From Candidatus Bathyarchaeota archaeon (lineage in GTDB: Archaea; Thermoproteota; Bathyarchaeia; Bathyarchaeales; Bathycorpusculaceae), in assembly GCA_026014615.1 (NCBI GenBank), contig JAOZHZ010000019.1, forward strand, positions 1 to 64,000: a stretch of DNA of 64,000 bases, in the 5' to 3' direction. The notes below the pieces were generated by a model, which worked only from the letters and a program-made list of their open reading frames with translations, was not told where the DNA came from and searched no databases. Positions 10,350 to 19,650 of the stretch are shown in pieces. Within the stretch, counting starts at the first letter, position 1. Every line of letters begins with the position of its first letter. The position numbers and the translations under genes are program-made.

Positions 10350-11267
10350 TTGGCTTTGACGGGGTTCATTTATACTGAGAATTTAACGAAGCATTATGGT
10401 GGCATCAAAGCGATAAACAATCTGAACCTTAAAGTTGACAGCCGAGAAATTTTTGGGTTTTTAGGACCTAACGGCGCCGGAAAAACAACAACCATTCGTG
10501 TCCTAACAACGCGAACTTTGCCCACTTCAGGATTTGCATCCATTAACGGCTTCGACGTGGTGAAAGAACGTAATAAAGTTAAAAGGACCATTGGTATTGT
10601 ACAGCAACATCTCAGCTTGGACTTGAACTTAACCGTCAGAGAAAACATGGAATTTCACGCCCGTATACACCGCTTGGATTCTTCAACCCGCAAAAAACGC
10701 ATCAATGATCTGCTTGAATACGTCGAACTATGGGATTACGTTGACAAAATGGTGGACACACTCTCTGGAGGCATGAAAAAGAAAGCCGCCATCGTCTGCA
10801 GTCTGCTTCATGAGCCTAAACTTTTGTTTTTAGATGAACCCACAGTAGGGTTGGATGCACAGGCAAGGCGTCACATGTGGGCTTTGATGCGCCGCTTAAA
10901 CAAGGATGGCACAACAATTTTTCTAACAACCCATTACATCGAAGAAGCCGAAGCTCTATGCAATCGAGTCGGAATTATTTATCATGGTCGCTTAATCACC
11001 GTGGGCAAGCCTCTTGAACTTCGTAACAATTTGGGTTCAGTCGTGGTTGAAACCTCTACTGCTGACAAAGAAACGCAATACCACTTTTTCGCAGACCGCG
11101 AAGCTGCAACGAAATACGTTAAACGTTTACCTCCAGAACCGCAAACAGTGATTATTCGTGACTCAAACTTGGAAGACGTATTTATCGAACATACCGGCGA
11201 AAAGGTGGGTACACCTGACCCCGTCGCATCCGAGGATATTGCATCTGATGCTGCGCTTTTTCTCTGA
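10350..11267 (+). CDS. ABC transporter ATPase, DrrA/ABC-2 type
   Basis: A 305-residue ATPase of the daunorubicin-resistance/ABC-2 class with Walker A GPNGAGKTT, Q-loop VQQH, signature LSGGMKK, Walker B LLFLDEPTVGLDA and H-loop TTHYIEEA. The TTG at 10350 follows a GGAG site at 10341. It lies 12 bases after cbiZ and is probably the seventh gene of that operon. Its cognate membrane partner starts inside its 3' end at 11248 but is broken by frameshifts. Unless those breaks are read errors, this ATPase has lost its channel. The substrate is unknown. Confidence 0.85.
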   Translation: MALTGFIYTENLTKHYGGIKAINNLNLKVDSREIFGFLGPNGAGKTTTIRVLTTRTLPTSGFASINGFDVVKERNKVKRTIGIVQQHLSLDLNLTVRENMEFHARIHRLDSSTRKKRINDLLEYVELWDYVDKMVDTLSGGMKKKAAIVCSLLHEPKLLFLDEPTVGLDAQARRHMWALMRRLNKDGTTIFLTTHYIEEAEALCNRVGIIYHGRLITVGKPLELRNNLGSVVVETSTADKETQYHFFADREAATKYVKRLPPEPQTVIIRDSNLEDVFIEHTGEKVGTPDPVASEDIASDAALFL

Positions 11268-11993
11268 CATTTATTCGATCCTATGGATTGACCTGCGTAA
11301 TATGAGACGCCAATGGAAGCCCATGGTTGCTTCCAGTATTGTTTTGCCGTTGCTGTATGTGGTGGCTTTTGTTTATGGTTTAGGGCAGGGGCTTGAGGTC
11401 AACGGCTTCAGCTACCTGTTTTTATTATTCCTGGCATAGTTGCCTAAACCGCTTTCTCGATAAGTTTTAACGGCGCAGCTTCAAAGTTGCAGGTGGCTAT
11501 GCTCTTTTGTAAGAGCTTTGATGAACTACCGATGGCGCCTGTGAATTTACAATCCATCGTTATAGGGAAAGCGCTCGTGGGCGCACTCAGAGGCTTGATT
11601 AGTTCCATTGCAATATATGTGGTGGGTTTAATCCTTGTGCCTACTTACTGGTCAGTCCACTTTTCTTCATGCTACTGCTGTTTTCATGCTTTGTATTTGC
11701 ACTATTTGAAGTGATGGCTTCGCTTTCGCTTAACACCCATCAGTATATGATCAACTTTAACACCGTAGTGGTTCTGCCGATGACTTTTTGTGCGGTACCT
11801 TTTTTCGCTTACCAAATTGCCTGCCATAGCAAAAATGGTCCTGTATTTTCTACCTCTGACCCATTCAAGTGAACTACTGCGGGCAACTGCGCTGGGACAA
11901 GATTTTCCTTGGCTATCCTTTGTTGGCTTGTCCACTTTTGGTATTGCTTTCTTTGTAGGGTGCATGGTGACTCTGAAAAGGACTATTGCATAG
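11248..11993 (+). pseudogene. ABC-2 type permease, multiply frameshifted
   Basis: Reading across frames reconstructs one DrrB-like permease. It starts MLRFFSDIYSILWIDLRNM at 11248 and passes through a first transmembrane segment, SSIVLPLLYVVAFVYGLG. In another frame it continues as LQVAMLFCKSFDELPMAPVN, then LFSCFVFALFEVMASLSL, then PLTHSSELLRATALGQ and a last helix ending at TAG 11991-11993. At least three frame changes are needed, near 11430, 11670 and 11800, plus an in-frame TAA near 11445. The order and spacing of the pieces match an intact ABC-2 permease of about 250 residues, so this is a decayed gene or a badly read one rather than several small genes. Confidence 0.8.
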
Positions 11994-12055
11994 GGACACT
12001 GGTATAATATTTATTCTTTTACGTTTTTCTCAAAATTATTCGGTTTTCTTTTTTT

Positions 12056-12108
12056 ACCTATCTTTTTTCGGGCAAGCTATAGGTGCACCTAGCTGCGTTA
12101 ATGTAGTA
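12056..12108 (+). promoter_or_regulatory. Regulon element copy 2
   Basis: The 25-bp core at 12068-12092 is the closest to consensus: TCGGGC, then CTATAG overlapping a perfect AGGTGCACCT palindrome at 12081-12090. A T-tract precedes it and TGTAGTA follows at 12102-12108. It is 137 bases upstream of the exporter-fold transporter pair that begins at 12229. The T-tract starts shortly after the pseudogene stop and may also terminate the upstream operon. Confidence 0.7.
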
Positions 12109-12228
12109 AACCGTGGTTTCAGCGGTTATGTAATTATAAATGGCTGTGTTGCGCTTGAGTTGGAAACATGCAGTTAGGACTTCTATGCATAGAGTTAGTT
12201 TAGGTTTGAAGAACGGAAAGGAAGAACT

Positions 12229-13980
12229 ATGAATACGATCATGCGGGTTTATTCCTATTCGGCGAAGTACAAGAAAACGATGATTGCATCAATTGTCTGT
12301 TTAACAATCGCTGCTGTATTGAGTGCTGTACCCTACTTTATAATTTACGACATAATCATGCGATTCACAGAAACGGGAACGCTAAGCGTGCAATACATCG
12401 CTATCGCGGCAGGAGCCATTCTAGCTTGCCTACTTTTGAATACTTATACCCTGATGAAGGGATTGACCTTCTCGCACCACCTTGCCTATGATACTCTGAG
12501 GGGTATGCGCAAAAAGGTAGCTGACAAGCTCTTAAAGATACCTTTGGGTACGCTCGAAAGGCATAGCACGGGAAGTCTTAAGAAAAACTTCGTCGAGAAC
12601 ATCGAAAACATGGAGTTACTCTTGGCTCATGCGATGCCCGAGGGTATTTCCAATATAATTACCTTGGTGATCTTGTCCGCCGCGCTTTTTGTGGTTGATT
12701 GGCGCATGGCGCTTGCAACGCTGGCGGTGGTGCCCATCGGCATAGCTCCGTTTTTTGCTATTTTCAAGGTATCGGTGAAAAAGATGGTGCCCTATTACCA
12801 AGCCTCCAAAAAGATGAATGAAAACATCATTGAATATATCAATGGGATGGAAGTGATCAAAGTATTCAACCAGACACCCTCCTCCTTCAAGAAATACAGC
12901 TCCTCTGTTGAGAATTACACAAAATATACACTGGATTGGTACAAGATGTCTTACAACTACATGACTCTATATGACGTTTTTCTGCCGGCGACCCTTCTCT
13001 TCGTGTTACCTATCGGTATGGTGCTCTACCTTGGGGGCACGCTGTCTCTGGGGGCTTTCGTCCTTGGAATCTTGCTTGCCATGAGTATAGGCATACCGAT
13101 TATACGGCTGGTGGAGTTTTTCCCCACGTTCCCCATGCTCAAGCATCAGTCCGGTAAAATAGAAGAATTTTTCAACGAGCTGGAGCTTAAGAGTGGAGAA
13201 AGAGCTTCGCCACCCAAAAATCACACGGTCACGTTTGATCATGTAACGTTTGCCTACAATGATCTGGATGTGCTTCATGATGTATCTCTGACAGCTAAGA
13301 AAAACACTGTGACTGCACTAGTCGGCGAATCAGGAGCAGGCAAATCCACGCTTGCCAAACTACTTGTACGCTTCTGGGATATCAAAAGCGGAGAAATTAA
13401 AATCGGAGATGTAAACATCCGGGACCTTTCCTTTGAGACGCTGATGAATGAGATTAGCTACGTTTCACAGGATATCTTCCTGTTCAATACTACGATTTTG
13501 GAAAACATTCGTATGGGTAACCCCAAGGCAACCGACGACGAGGTAATAAAAATGGCAAAGTTGGCACAATGCCATGAATTCATCACCGAAACAGAGCAGG
13601 GTTACCAGACGGTTGTAGGCGAGACCGGTGACAAACTTTCCGGCGGGCAACGTCAACGGATTGCTATCGCGCGGGCCATGCTTAAAAATGCGCCTATTGT
13701 AGTGCTTGATGAAGCTACCTCTTTCACTGATCCAGAAAATGAAGACAAAATACAGCTGGCCCTTAACGGTCTAATTCGCGGCAAGACCGTTATAGTGATC
13801 GCACATAGACTGTCAACTATTGTGAATGCCGACCAAATCATTCTATTAGACAGCGGCAGGGTCTCCGCCCGAGGTACGCACTCTGAGCTTCTTGCTACGT
13901 CCTTAATCTACCAGAAAATGTGGGCTGCCCACAGGGAATCTATGGAGTGGGATATTGCTGTAAAAGGGAGGAGTGCATAA
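12229..13980 (+). CDS. ABC transporter half-molecule (fused TMD-NBD), subunit 1
   Basis: A 583-residue protein with a type I exporter-fold membrane domain (six helices, residues 15-300) fused to a nucleotide-binding domain. Walker A is GESGAGKST, the signature KLSGGQRQR, Walker B IVVLDEATSFTD and the H-loop IAHRLST. The start has AAAGGAAG upstream. It pairs with the following gene, nine bases away, to form a heterodimer. Such pairs next to an ECF module of the type below recur in bacteria and methanogens, and some relatives (YbtPQ, IrtAB) import metal chelates despite the exporter fold. Under regulon element 2, a metal-chelate or tetrapyrrole substrate is plausible but unproven. Confidence 0.85.
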   Translation: MNTIMRVYSYSAKYKKTMIASIVCLTIAAVLSAVPYFIIYDIIMRFTETGTLSVQYIAIAAGAILACLLLNTYTLMKGLTFSHHLAYDTLRGMRKKVADKLLKIPLGTLERHSTGSLKKNFVENIENMELLLAHAMPEGISNIITLVILSAALFVVDWRMALATLAVVPIGIAPFFAIFKVSVKKMVPYYQASKKMNENIIEYINGMEVIKVFNQTPSSFKKYSSSVENYTKYTLDWYKMSYNYMTLYDVFLPATLLFVLPIGMVLYLGGTLSLGAFVLGILLAMSIGIPIIRLVEFFPTFPMLKHQSGKIEEFFNELELKSGERASPPKNHTVTFDHVTFAYNDLDVLHDVSLTAKKNTVTALVGESGAGKSTLAKLLVRFWDIKSGEIKIGDVNIRDLSFETLMNEISYVSQDIFLFNTTILENIRMGNPKATDDEVIKMAKLAQCHEFITETEQGYQTVVGETGDKLSGGQRQRIAIARAMLKNAPIVVLDEATSFTDPENEDKIQLALNGLIRGKTVIVIAHRLSTIVNADQIILLDSGRVSARGTHSELLATSLIYQKMWAAHRESMEWDIAVKGRSA

Positions 13981-13981
13981 A

Positions 13982-15730
13982 ATGTTTAAGTTTATAATGA
14001 GACTCCTAAAGTTTTTGGGCGAGTATTCACATAGGGTAAAACTTGCCTTTGTTCTGAGCTTTTTTGAGAATATGCTGAAATTTGTCCCGATCTTTGTGGC
14101 ATGGTACTTGTTTACGAATATATTAAGCAATACCGCTACACTGAACGACGCCTGGATTTCCGGAGTTGCCATATCGGCTTCACTTCTTATCCGTTGCCTG
14201 CTTCAGCGTGGGTTTCTGAGATTGCAGGGTACCTCAGGTGTAGAGTTCACCGCACGGGAACGCATCGCCATCGGCGATCGGTTCAAACGCTTCCCTATGA
14301 GCTTTTTTAACGAAGGAAATCTTGGAAATGTTACCTCTGTCGTTACCGTTGACATGACGTTTATCGAAGAAACGGGCATAAGTGCTTTGCACAAAGTAGT
14401 AAATGGATTAATCGCTATTTTGTTTGGATCGGTAATACTTGTCGTGATTGATTGGCGAATTGGCCTGGTGTCTATAGCAACATTTGCGGCTTCCCAGCTG
14501 GTATTCCAGTGGTTTCAAAAGCTCGGAAAAGAGCAGTCGAAAATCCGGCAGAGACAGCAAGCGTCTCTTGTCGCTGCGGTAGTGGAGTACATCCGGGGGC
14601 TCCCTATCATCAAGTCGTTTAATATGGCCGGTGATAAAGCAAAGACCGTTAAGGATGCCATCGAAAAAACCCGTTACCATGCAATTAATTTTGAAGAAAA
14701 AGCTGTGCCTCCTCTTTCGTTGTATATGGACTGCTTTGCTATCGGTACCGCGCTGACGGTTCTGCTAGTGACCAGTTTTGGCTTTTACGGCAGCATGGAG
14801 CTATCTGTTATGTTGATGTTTCTGATTTTCATCTTCTATATTTACGCACCAGTTAAGGCTCTAGGGGTGCAGTCAGCGATTATGCGTGTCATGGAGGCAG
14901 CAATGGACCGTTATGAAGCGCTGCAAAAGGTGCCCATAATAGATGAGAAAGGACAGGACATTAAACTCAACCGCTTTGACATCGAATTCAAGGACGTTAC
15001 CTTCTCCTACGAGAAGACTGAAACTCTAAAGGACATCAGCTTTAAGGTGCCTGAGAAAAGTATGACCGCTTTGGTCGGCGCTTCAGGTTCTGGCAAAACA
15101 ACGATTGCTAATCTGATAATGCGGTTCTGGGATGTCCAACATGGCGAAGTGTTAGTGGGCGGTGTTAACGTTAAACAGATGACCTGCGACAGTCTGCTTA
15201 AGAACGTCAGCGTTGTATTCCAGAAAGTCTACCTATTCAACGATACGGTGCTGAATAACATAAAGTTTGGTAAACCCGATGCTACCTTTGATGAGGTCGT
15301 GGAGGCAGCCAAAAAAGCGCGGTGCCACGAGTTCATTACTCTGCTCCCGGATGGTTATGACACAATGGTGGGCGAAGGTGGTTCAACGCTTTCTGGTGGT
15401 GAAAAGCAGCGTATCTCAATTGCACGTGCCATCCTCAAAGATGCACCTATCATTCTGCTGGATGAAGCCACAGCCAGCGTGGACCCTGATAATGAGAAGC
15501 ATATACAGATGGCTATCAGTGAACTGGTAAAGAATAAGACTCTTGTAGTTATCGCACACAGGTTGTCCACCATTCGCAGTGCTGACCAGATTCTTGTCAT
15601 TGACGAAGGCAGGTTGATCCAGAAGGGTACACACGCTGAGCTAATGGAACAGGATGGGCAATACCGGCATCTTTGGGAAAAACGAATGACTGCCCGCGGC
15701 TGGAGGATTACATCCGAAGATGAAAAGTGA
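13982..15730 (+). CDS. ABC transporter half-molecule (fused TMD-NBD), subunit 2
   Basis: A 582-residue paralogue of the preceding gene: an exporter-fold membrane domain, then Walker A GASGSGKTT, signature TLSGGEKQR, Walker B IILLDEATASVD and H-loop IAHRLST. Both subunits keep a catalytic Glu after Walker B (LDEAT), so both ATP sites look competent. ATG 13982 is preferred over GTG 13973 because the GGGAGG site at 13966-13971 gives normal spacing only for the ATG. It shares one transcription unit with subunit 1. The T-tract and regulon element 3 follow its stop. Confidence 0.85.
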   Translation: MFKFIMRLLKFLGEYSHRVKLAFVLSFFENMLKFVPIFVAWYLFTNILSNTATLNDAWISGVAISASLLIRCLLQRGFLRLQGTSGVEFTARERIAIGDRFKRFPMSFFNEGNLGNVTSVVTVDMTFIEETGISALHKVVNGLIAILFGSVILVVIDWRIGLVSIATFAASQLVFQWFQKLGKEQSKIRQRQQASLVAAVVEYIRGLPIIKSFNMAGDKAKTVKDAIEKTRYHAINFEEKAVPPLSLYMDCFAIGTALTVLLVTSFGFYGSMELSVMLMFLIFIFYIYAPVKALGVQSAIMRVMEAAMDRYEALQKVPIIDEKGQDIKLNRFDIEFKDVTFSYEKTETLKDISFKVPEKSMTALVGASGSGKTTIANLIMRFWDVQHGEVLVGGVNVKQMTCDSLLKNVSVVFQKVYLFNDTVLNNIKFGKPDATFDEVVEAAKKARCHEFITLLPDGYDTMVGEGGSTLSGGEKQRISIARAILKDAPIILLDEATASVDPDNEKHIQMAISELVKNKTLVVIAHRLSTIRSADQILVIDEGRLIQKGTHAELMEQDGQYRHLWEKRMTARGWRITSEDEK

Positions 15731-15787
15731 TTCTGAGCCTTAGGTTAGCACCAAAACTGCTTTTCCTTTTTTTGGTTTTTTGTTTTT

Positions 15788-15840
15788 TCCTATTTTTTCT
15801 CGGGTAAGCTATAGTTGCATCTAGCGGTGTTATTGTACTA
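15788..15840 (+). promoter_or_regulatory. Regulon element copy 3
   Basis: The core is at 15800-15824 (TCGGGT, CTATAG, GCATCTAG) and TGTACTA at 15834-15840. It precedes the first ECF S-component gene at 15890. The whole leader down to the GGAGATGGTTTC ribosome site is nearly repeated 755 bases later as copy 4, showing that promoter and gene were duplicated together. The centre of CTATAG to the A of TGTACTA is 25 bases. Confidence 0.65.
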
Positions 15841-15889
15841 AAAAAGTGGTTGTTCATATGCAGTTATCGGTTGAAATGGAGATGGTTTC

Positions 15890-16504
15890 ATGAAAAACAC
15901 AACAAAGCAAAGATTAGTTGGAAAAGACTTTGTAAATATCGGTATATATAGCGTTTTAATTTTTGTGGTTGCTATGGCTGTAAGTATGTTATTTGTCCCT
16001 TTTATCGCGGTTATGTACCCCTTTATAGCTGCGGTGTGTGCGTTCTTTACCGCCCCAATCTTTATGTTGATGACGTATAAAGTTGCAAAACGCGGTACCG
16101 TAATGTTATGCATGATTATCTTTTCACTTTTCTACGTAGTTATGGGTTATGTTTATATGCTGCCGTTTGGAATCGTCACAGGCTTACTTTGCGAGGCAGT
16201 GCTATGGAAACGAGGGGCTTACCGCAACTTTTGGTATAATGTTGCAGGTTTTTCTGTTTTTAGTATACTAGGGTACGTGGTCTGTAGCGTTCTGCCTATC
16301 TACATATTTGGAACCGAATACTACTTGGAGATGCAATCCGGCATCAACCCGGCAGCTGCGGTTTATATCCAGTACGCTTTGTCGCCTTTATGGATGGCTG
16401 TTGCAGTTATAACAACTTTTGTTATGGCTTTTATTGGTTGTTTGATTGGACAGCGAATGCTGCGAAAGCATTTTATGAAGGCAGGTTTGATTTCGAAAGA
16501 GTAA
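15890..16504 (+). CDS. ECF transporter substrate-binding (S) component, MptD/Trep_Strep-like, copy 1
   Basis: A 204-residue integral membrane protein with five or six helices and the features of the S-component family annotated as Trep_Strep or MptD. These are a cytoplasmic N-terminal KDFVNIGIYSVL, a KVAKRGTV loop between helices and a basic C-terminus. The substrate of this family is not known. It is about 60% identical by eye to the next gene, and both keep the same start context and tail (RKHFMKAGLISKE here). With EcfT and EcfA downstream it would form an energy-coupling-factor importer. Each S copy has its own regulon element. Confidence 0.78.
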   Translation: MKNTTKQRLVGKDFVNIGIYSVLIFVVAMAVSMLFVPFIAVMYPFIAAVCAFFTAPIFMLMTYKVAKRGTVMLCMIIFSLFYVVMGYVYMLPFGIVTGLLCEAVLWKRGAYRNFWYNVAGFSVFSILGYVVCSVLPIYIFGTEYYLEMQSGINPAAAVYIQYALSPLWMAVAVITTFVMAFIGCLIGQRMLRKHFMKAGLISKE

Positions 16505-16542
16505 CAAGCCTCTTTGCCCCCTCTTGTCGGTTTTCTTTTTTT

Positions 16543-16594
16543 TCCTACTTTTCTTCGGGCAAGCTATAGCTGCATCTAGCGGTGTTATGTACTA
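16543..16594 (+). promoter_or_regulatory. Regulon element copy 4
   Basis: The core is at 16555-16579 (TCGGGC, CTATAG, GCATCTAG) and TGTACTA at 16588-16594. It lies between the two S-component genes and is nearly identical to copy 3. It could drive the second S component together with the small ORF, EcfT and EcfA. Confidence 0.65.
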
Positions 16595-16641
16595 AAACTA
16601 GCTTTCAACTGCATTTAACAGGTTGAATCGGAGATGGTTTC

Positions 16642-17256
16642 ATGAAAAATATGGCGAAGCAGAGATTGGTTGGAAAGGACTTTGTGAACATCGGCGTATA
16701 CACCGTTTTGCTTATGGTAGTTACCTTCATAGTCAGTATTCCATTTACGCCTTTCATGGCAGTTACGTACCCTTTTATGGCTGGGTTTTGCGCTCTATTC
16801 AGCGCCCCCATCTTTATGCTTATGACCTACAAAGTCGCAAAACACGGTGCGATACTGCTTTGCACAACCGTATTTGGGTTCATTTACACCTTTATGGGCC
16901 ATTTCTATTTACTTCCGATTGCGTTTCTATCAGGCATAATCTGCGAGGCAGTAATGTGGAAACACGGGGCTTACCGTAGCTTCTGGCATAATGTCGCCAG
17001 TTTCTCGATAGTGAGTGTACTCATGTTTGCATGCGGAACATACATACCCATCTATATCTTCGGGCCTGAATACTACATGAACCTGGCATCCAGCAACAGT
17101 GAGTACGCTCTGATTCAAATACAATATGCAATGTCTCCATTATGGGCAACTGTTACGGTTGTGACAGCTGTACTCCTTGCGGTTGTCGGTTGCTTGATTG
17201 GGCGACGGTTACTGAAGAAGCATTTTATGAAGGCAGGTTTAGTTTCGAAGGAGTAA
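16642..17256 (+). CDS. ECF transporter substrate-binding (S) component, MptD/Trep_Strep-like, copy 2
   Basis: A tandem paralogue, also 204 residues, of the preceding S component. The motifs are aligned without gaps over most of the length (KDFVNIGVYTVLL, KVAKHGAILL, CEAVMWKHGAYRSFWHN). Divergence is greatest in the last extracellular loop around residues 140-160, which is where substrate specificity would be expected to change. SD GGAGATG stands before the ATG. A 30-codon ORF begins three bases after its stop and links it to ecfT, so S2-ORF-T-A form one unit. Two S proteins may share one EcfTA engine. Confidence 0.78.
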   Translation: MKNMAKQRLVGKDFVNIGVYTVLLMVVTFIVSIPFTPFMAVTYPFMAGFCALFSAPIFMLMTYKVAKHGAILLCTTVFGFIYTFMGHFYLLPIAFLSGIICEAVMWKHGAYRSFWHNVASFSIVSVLMFACGTYIPIYIFGPEYYMNLASSNSEYALIQIQYAMSPLWATVTVVTAVLLAVVGCLIGRRLLKKHFMKAGLVSKE

Positions 17257-17259
17257 CAA

Positions 17260-17352
17260 ATGGTCGCTGCTCGTGGATTAAGGAACAGGATGATGGCATC
17301 AAGCAAACTCTACAGGGACTTGACTGAACAAAAAGGCGGGACTGAAACATGA
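17260..17352 (+). CDS. Small ORF coupled between S component and EcfT
   Basis: A 30-codon ORF (MVAARGLRNRMMASSKLYRD and ten more residues, ending TET) with GAAGGAG seven bases before its ATG. Its stop is in an ATGA overlap with ecfT. The peptide is basic and has no membrane segment or recognisable domain. Good ribosome site, tight spacing on both sides and matched frame make translation likely. The product may be a small regulator of the transporter, or the ORF may merely keep ribosomes moving into ecfT. It is too short for composition tests. Confidence 0.4.
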   Translation: MVAARGLRNRMMASSKLYRDLTEQKGGTET

Positions 17353-18047
17353 AAAGGCAAACGTGGGGGCTTCATTTTGACCCTCGAACCAAATTTTTTA
17401 TTGTACTATTATGTGGCGTATTCACCTTCATTGTTAATCAAGAAGGCTTGTTCATATTTCTCGCCTTAACATCAACATACCTGCTTATACAGGGGATGCC
17501 TAAAAATGCCGTTAAATTCACGCTAGCATTTGCCTTGTTGTACGCCCTGCAATATGCAGTCTATACCTATCTAAGTGGCATCGCAACCATCTTTGGTTTC
17601 ATTCTCTTCTTCTTAGCTCGTTTCATACCCGTGTTTATGGCAGCCTCCGCTCTATCAATAACACCACCCGGAGAGTTAATCGCTGCGTTGCAGAAGCTGC
17701 ATATACCAAAAGCAGTAATCATTCCGCTCGCAGTAGGACTACGATTCACACCCTGCATCTCCCAAGAATTCAATACAATACGCGACGCAATGCACCTGCG
17801 CGGCATAGCAATTTCGTCGTTTAACACAATAGCGCACCCCGTTATGGCTATGGAATACGTCTTGGTTCCCCTACTTATGAGAAGCATGAAAATTTCCGAT
17901 GAACTAGCCGCGTCAGCGTCTGCCAGAGGAATTGACAATCCGGGGCCAAGAACATGCCTAAGACAAATCCATTTCGGGCTTTCAGACGTAACAGTACTGA
18001 GTGTCTTTTGTATTGTGGGTGTGCTGATTGGGCTGTTTTTTACATAA
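17349..18047 (+). CDS. ecfT: ECF transporter transmembrane (T) component
   Basis: A 232-residue CbiQ/EcfT family membrane protein. The family's coupling helices are visible as the AMHLRGI motif near residue 150 and the second ASARGID motif near residue 195, which dock on the two ATPase halves. It starts with LHFDPRTKFFIVLLCGV, a usual EcfT opening. It overlaps the upstream 30-codon ORF (ATGA) and precedes the fused ATPase by 20 bases. Confidence 0.85.
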   Translation: MKRQTWGLHFDPRTKFFIVLLCGVFTFIVNQEGLFIFLALTSTYLLIQGMPKNAVKFTLAFALLYALQYAVYTYLSGIATIFGFILFFLARFIPVFMAASALSITPPGELIAALQKLHIPKAVIIPLAVGLRFTPCISQEFNTIRDAMHLRGIAISSFNTIAHPVMAMEYVLVPLLMRSMKISDELAASASARGIDNPGPRTCLRQIHFGLSDVTVLSVFCIVGVLIGLFFT

Positions 18048-18067
18048 CCCGTTAAGGAGAAAAGAAA

Positions 18068-19561
18068 ATGATAGAACTAAAAAATGTAACCTTTCAATAT
18101 AATGGCTCACAAAAGCAGCTCTCAGATTTGTCGCTGGATATAAAAAAGGGCGAGCTTGCCGTCGTCACTGGTCCCAGCGGTTGCGGCAAAACCACGCTGA
18201 CCCGTGTCATAAACGGGCTAATTCCCCACTTTTACGAAGGCAAGCTAACTGGCGAGGTGTATCTTAACGGGCAAAACGCGATGGCGCTTCAGCCGTGGGA
18301 ATTCGGTAAGCTTGTGGGTAGCGTGTTTCAGGACCCTAAAAGCCAGTTTTTTGCAATCGCAGTGCAAGATGAGATTGCGTTTAGCTGCGAGAATTATGGA
18401 ATGCCCTCAAAAGAGATAGCTTCGAGGTTAACGAAAGCGGCAGATGCTCTTCGTATTGAACACCTTCTCTTAAGGCAATTGACAGGTCTTTCTAGCGGGG
18501 AAAAACAGAAGGTCGCGGTGGCTTCTGTGGCAACGATTCAGCCAGCTATTTATGTGATGGATGAACCCTCAGCCAATTTAGATATGAAAGCCACTGCGGA
18601 ACTTGCCCTTATTCTTAAAAATCTTAAAGAAAACGGTGCTACCCTTGTTGTTGCGGAACACCGCCTTTATTACCTAGTGGAGCTTGCCGACCGTATCGTA
18701 TACATGAAAGACGGTAGACTCCAGCGTGAATTCACCCCACAACAGATGAAAGCGCTGACAAAACATCAGCTATCCGAAATGGGGCTTAGGGCAACAGAGC
18801 TGGAATGGCGGAAGTGTAGCAACCCTACCGCCATAGTTACATCGAGTCAGAATCCAATTGTCAGCGTCCAAGACTTATGTCTAAGAGTGGGAAAACGGCG
18901 TGATTACCTGCTTGCTAATCTATCTTTTGATTTACTGCCCAGAGAAATTACCGCTTTAACAGGCTCAAACGGTGTGGGTAAAACTACACTTGCACGAACA
19001 CTATGCGGTCTTGCACGGGAAGCAAAGGGGCAAATCCTGTTTAACGGATATGCTGTTAAACCCTCTGCACGTTATAGGCACGCATGGTTTGTAATGCAGG
19101 ACACTGATTGTCAATTGTTTTCGGAAAGCGTGTTAGGCGAAATGACAGTGGGCAGAAAAACAACGTCTGAACTTCAACGGAAAGCAGAGGAAATCTTGAC
19201 GGTGCTGGGTTTGTGGGAGTTTCGGGATAGACATCCAGCTTCTCTTTCTGGGGGGCAGAAGCAGCGGCTTACTCTTGCCGTGGCGTTTATGCAGGATACC
19301 CCGCTGTTGGTTTTGGACGAACCGACTTCTGGGCTGGATAGGGCTAATCTTGAAAAGTTGGTGCAGTGCATAAAAAAGCAGGCTGAGCAGGGTAGGGCTG
19401 TTTTGATTATTACTCATGACCATGAGCTTGTGCAGAGTGCCTGTTCAAGGATGCTGCATTTAGCAAAATGTACTTTAGCGAAAGATTTCACGTTGCACTC
19501 AGAGAATTACGCGTTGGCGCTGGATTGTATGTTAACAGAAGAAAAGATTCTAAACCGATAA
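18068..19561 (+). CDS. ecfA: ECF transporter ATPase, two nucleotide-binding domains fused
   Basis: A 497-residue protein made of two CbiO/EcfA nucleotide-binding domains. The first (residues 1-235) has Walker A GPSGCGKTT, signature LSSGEKQK and Walker B IYVMDEPSANLD. The second (about 265-480) has GSNGVGKTT, LSGGQKQR and LLVLDEPTSGLD. Both catalytic sites look intact. The fusion replaces the usual EcfA1/EcfA2 heterodimer. It starts after AAGGAG, 20 bases past ecfT, and is the last gene of the unit. Element 5 follows its stop. Confidence 0.88.
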   Translation: MIELKNVTFQYNGSQKQLSDLSLDIKKGELAVVTGPSGCGKTTLTRVINGLIPHFYEGKLTGEVYLNGQNAMALQPWEFGKLVGSVFQDPKSQFFAIAVQDEIAFSCENYGMPSKEIASRLTKAADALRIEHLLLRQLTGLSSGEKQKVAVASVATIQPAIYVMDEPSANLDMKATAELALILKNLKENGATLVVAEHRLYYLVELADRIVYMKDGRLQREFTPQQMKALTKHQLSEMGLRATELEWRKCSNPTAIVTSSQNPIVSVQDLCLRVGKRRDYLLANLSFDLLPREITALTGSNGVGKTTLARTLCGLAREAKGQILFNGYAVKPSARYRHAWFVMQDTDCQLFSESVLGEMTVGRKTTSELQRKAEEILTVLGLWEFRDRHPASLSGGQKQRLTLAVAFMQDTPLLVLDEPTSGLDRANLEKLVQCIKKQAEQGRAVLIITHDHELVQSACSRMLHLAKCTLAKDFTLHSENYALALDCMLTEEKILNR

Positions 19562-19650
19562 CATACTATCGCTATACTTCTTTTATAAGCTCGTACGGCT
19601 CTAAAATAGCCCTTTCACGTCGGTATTCTATTGTCGGTTTTTCTTGTTTA

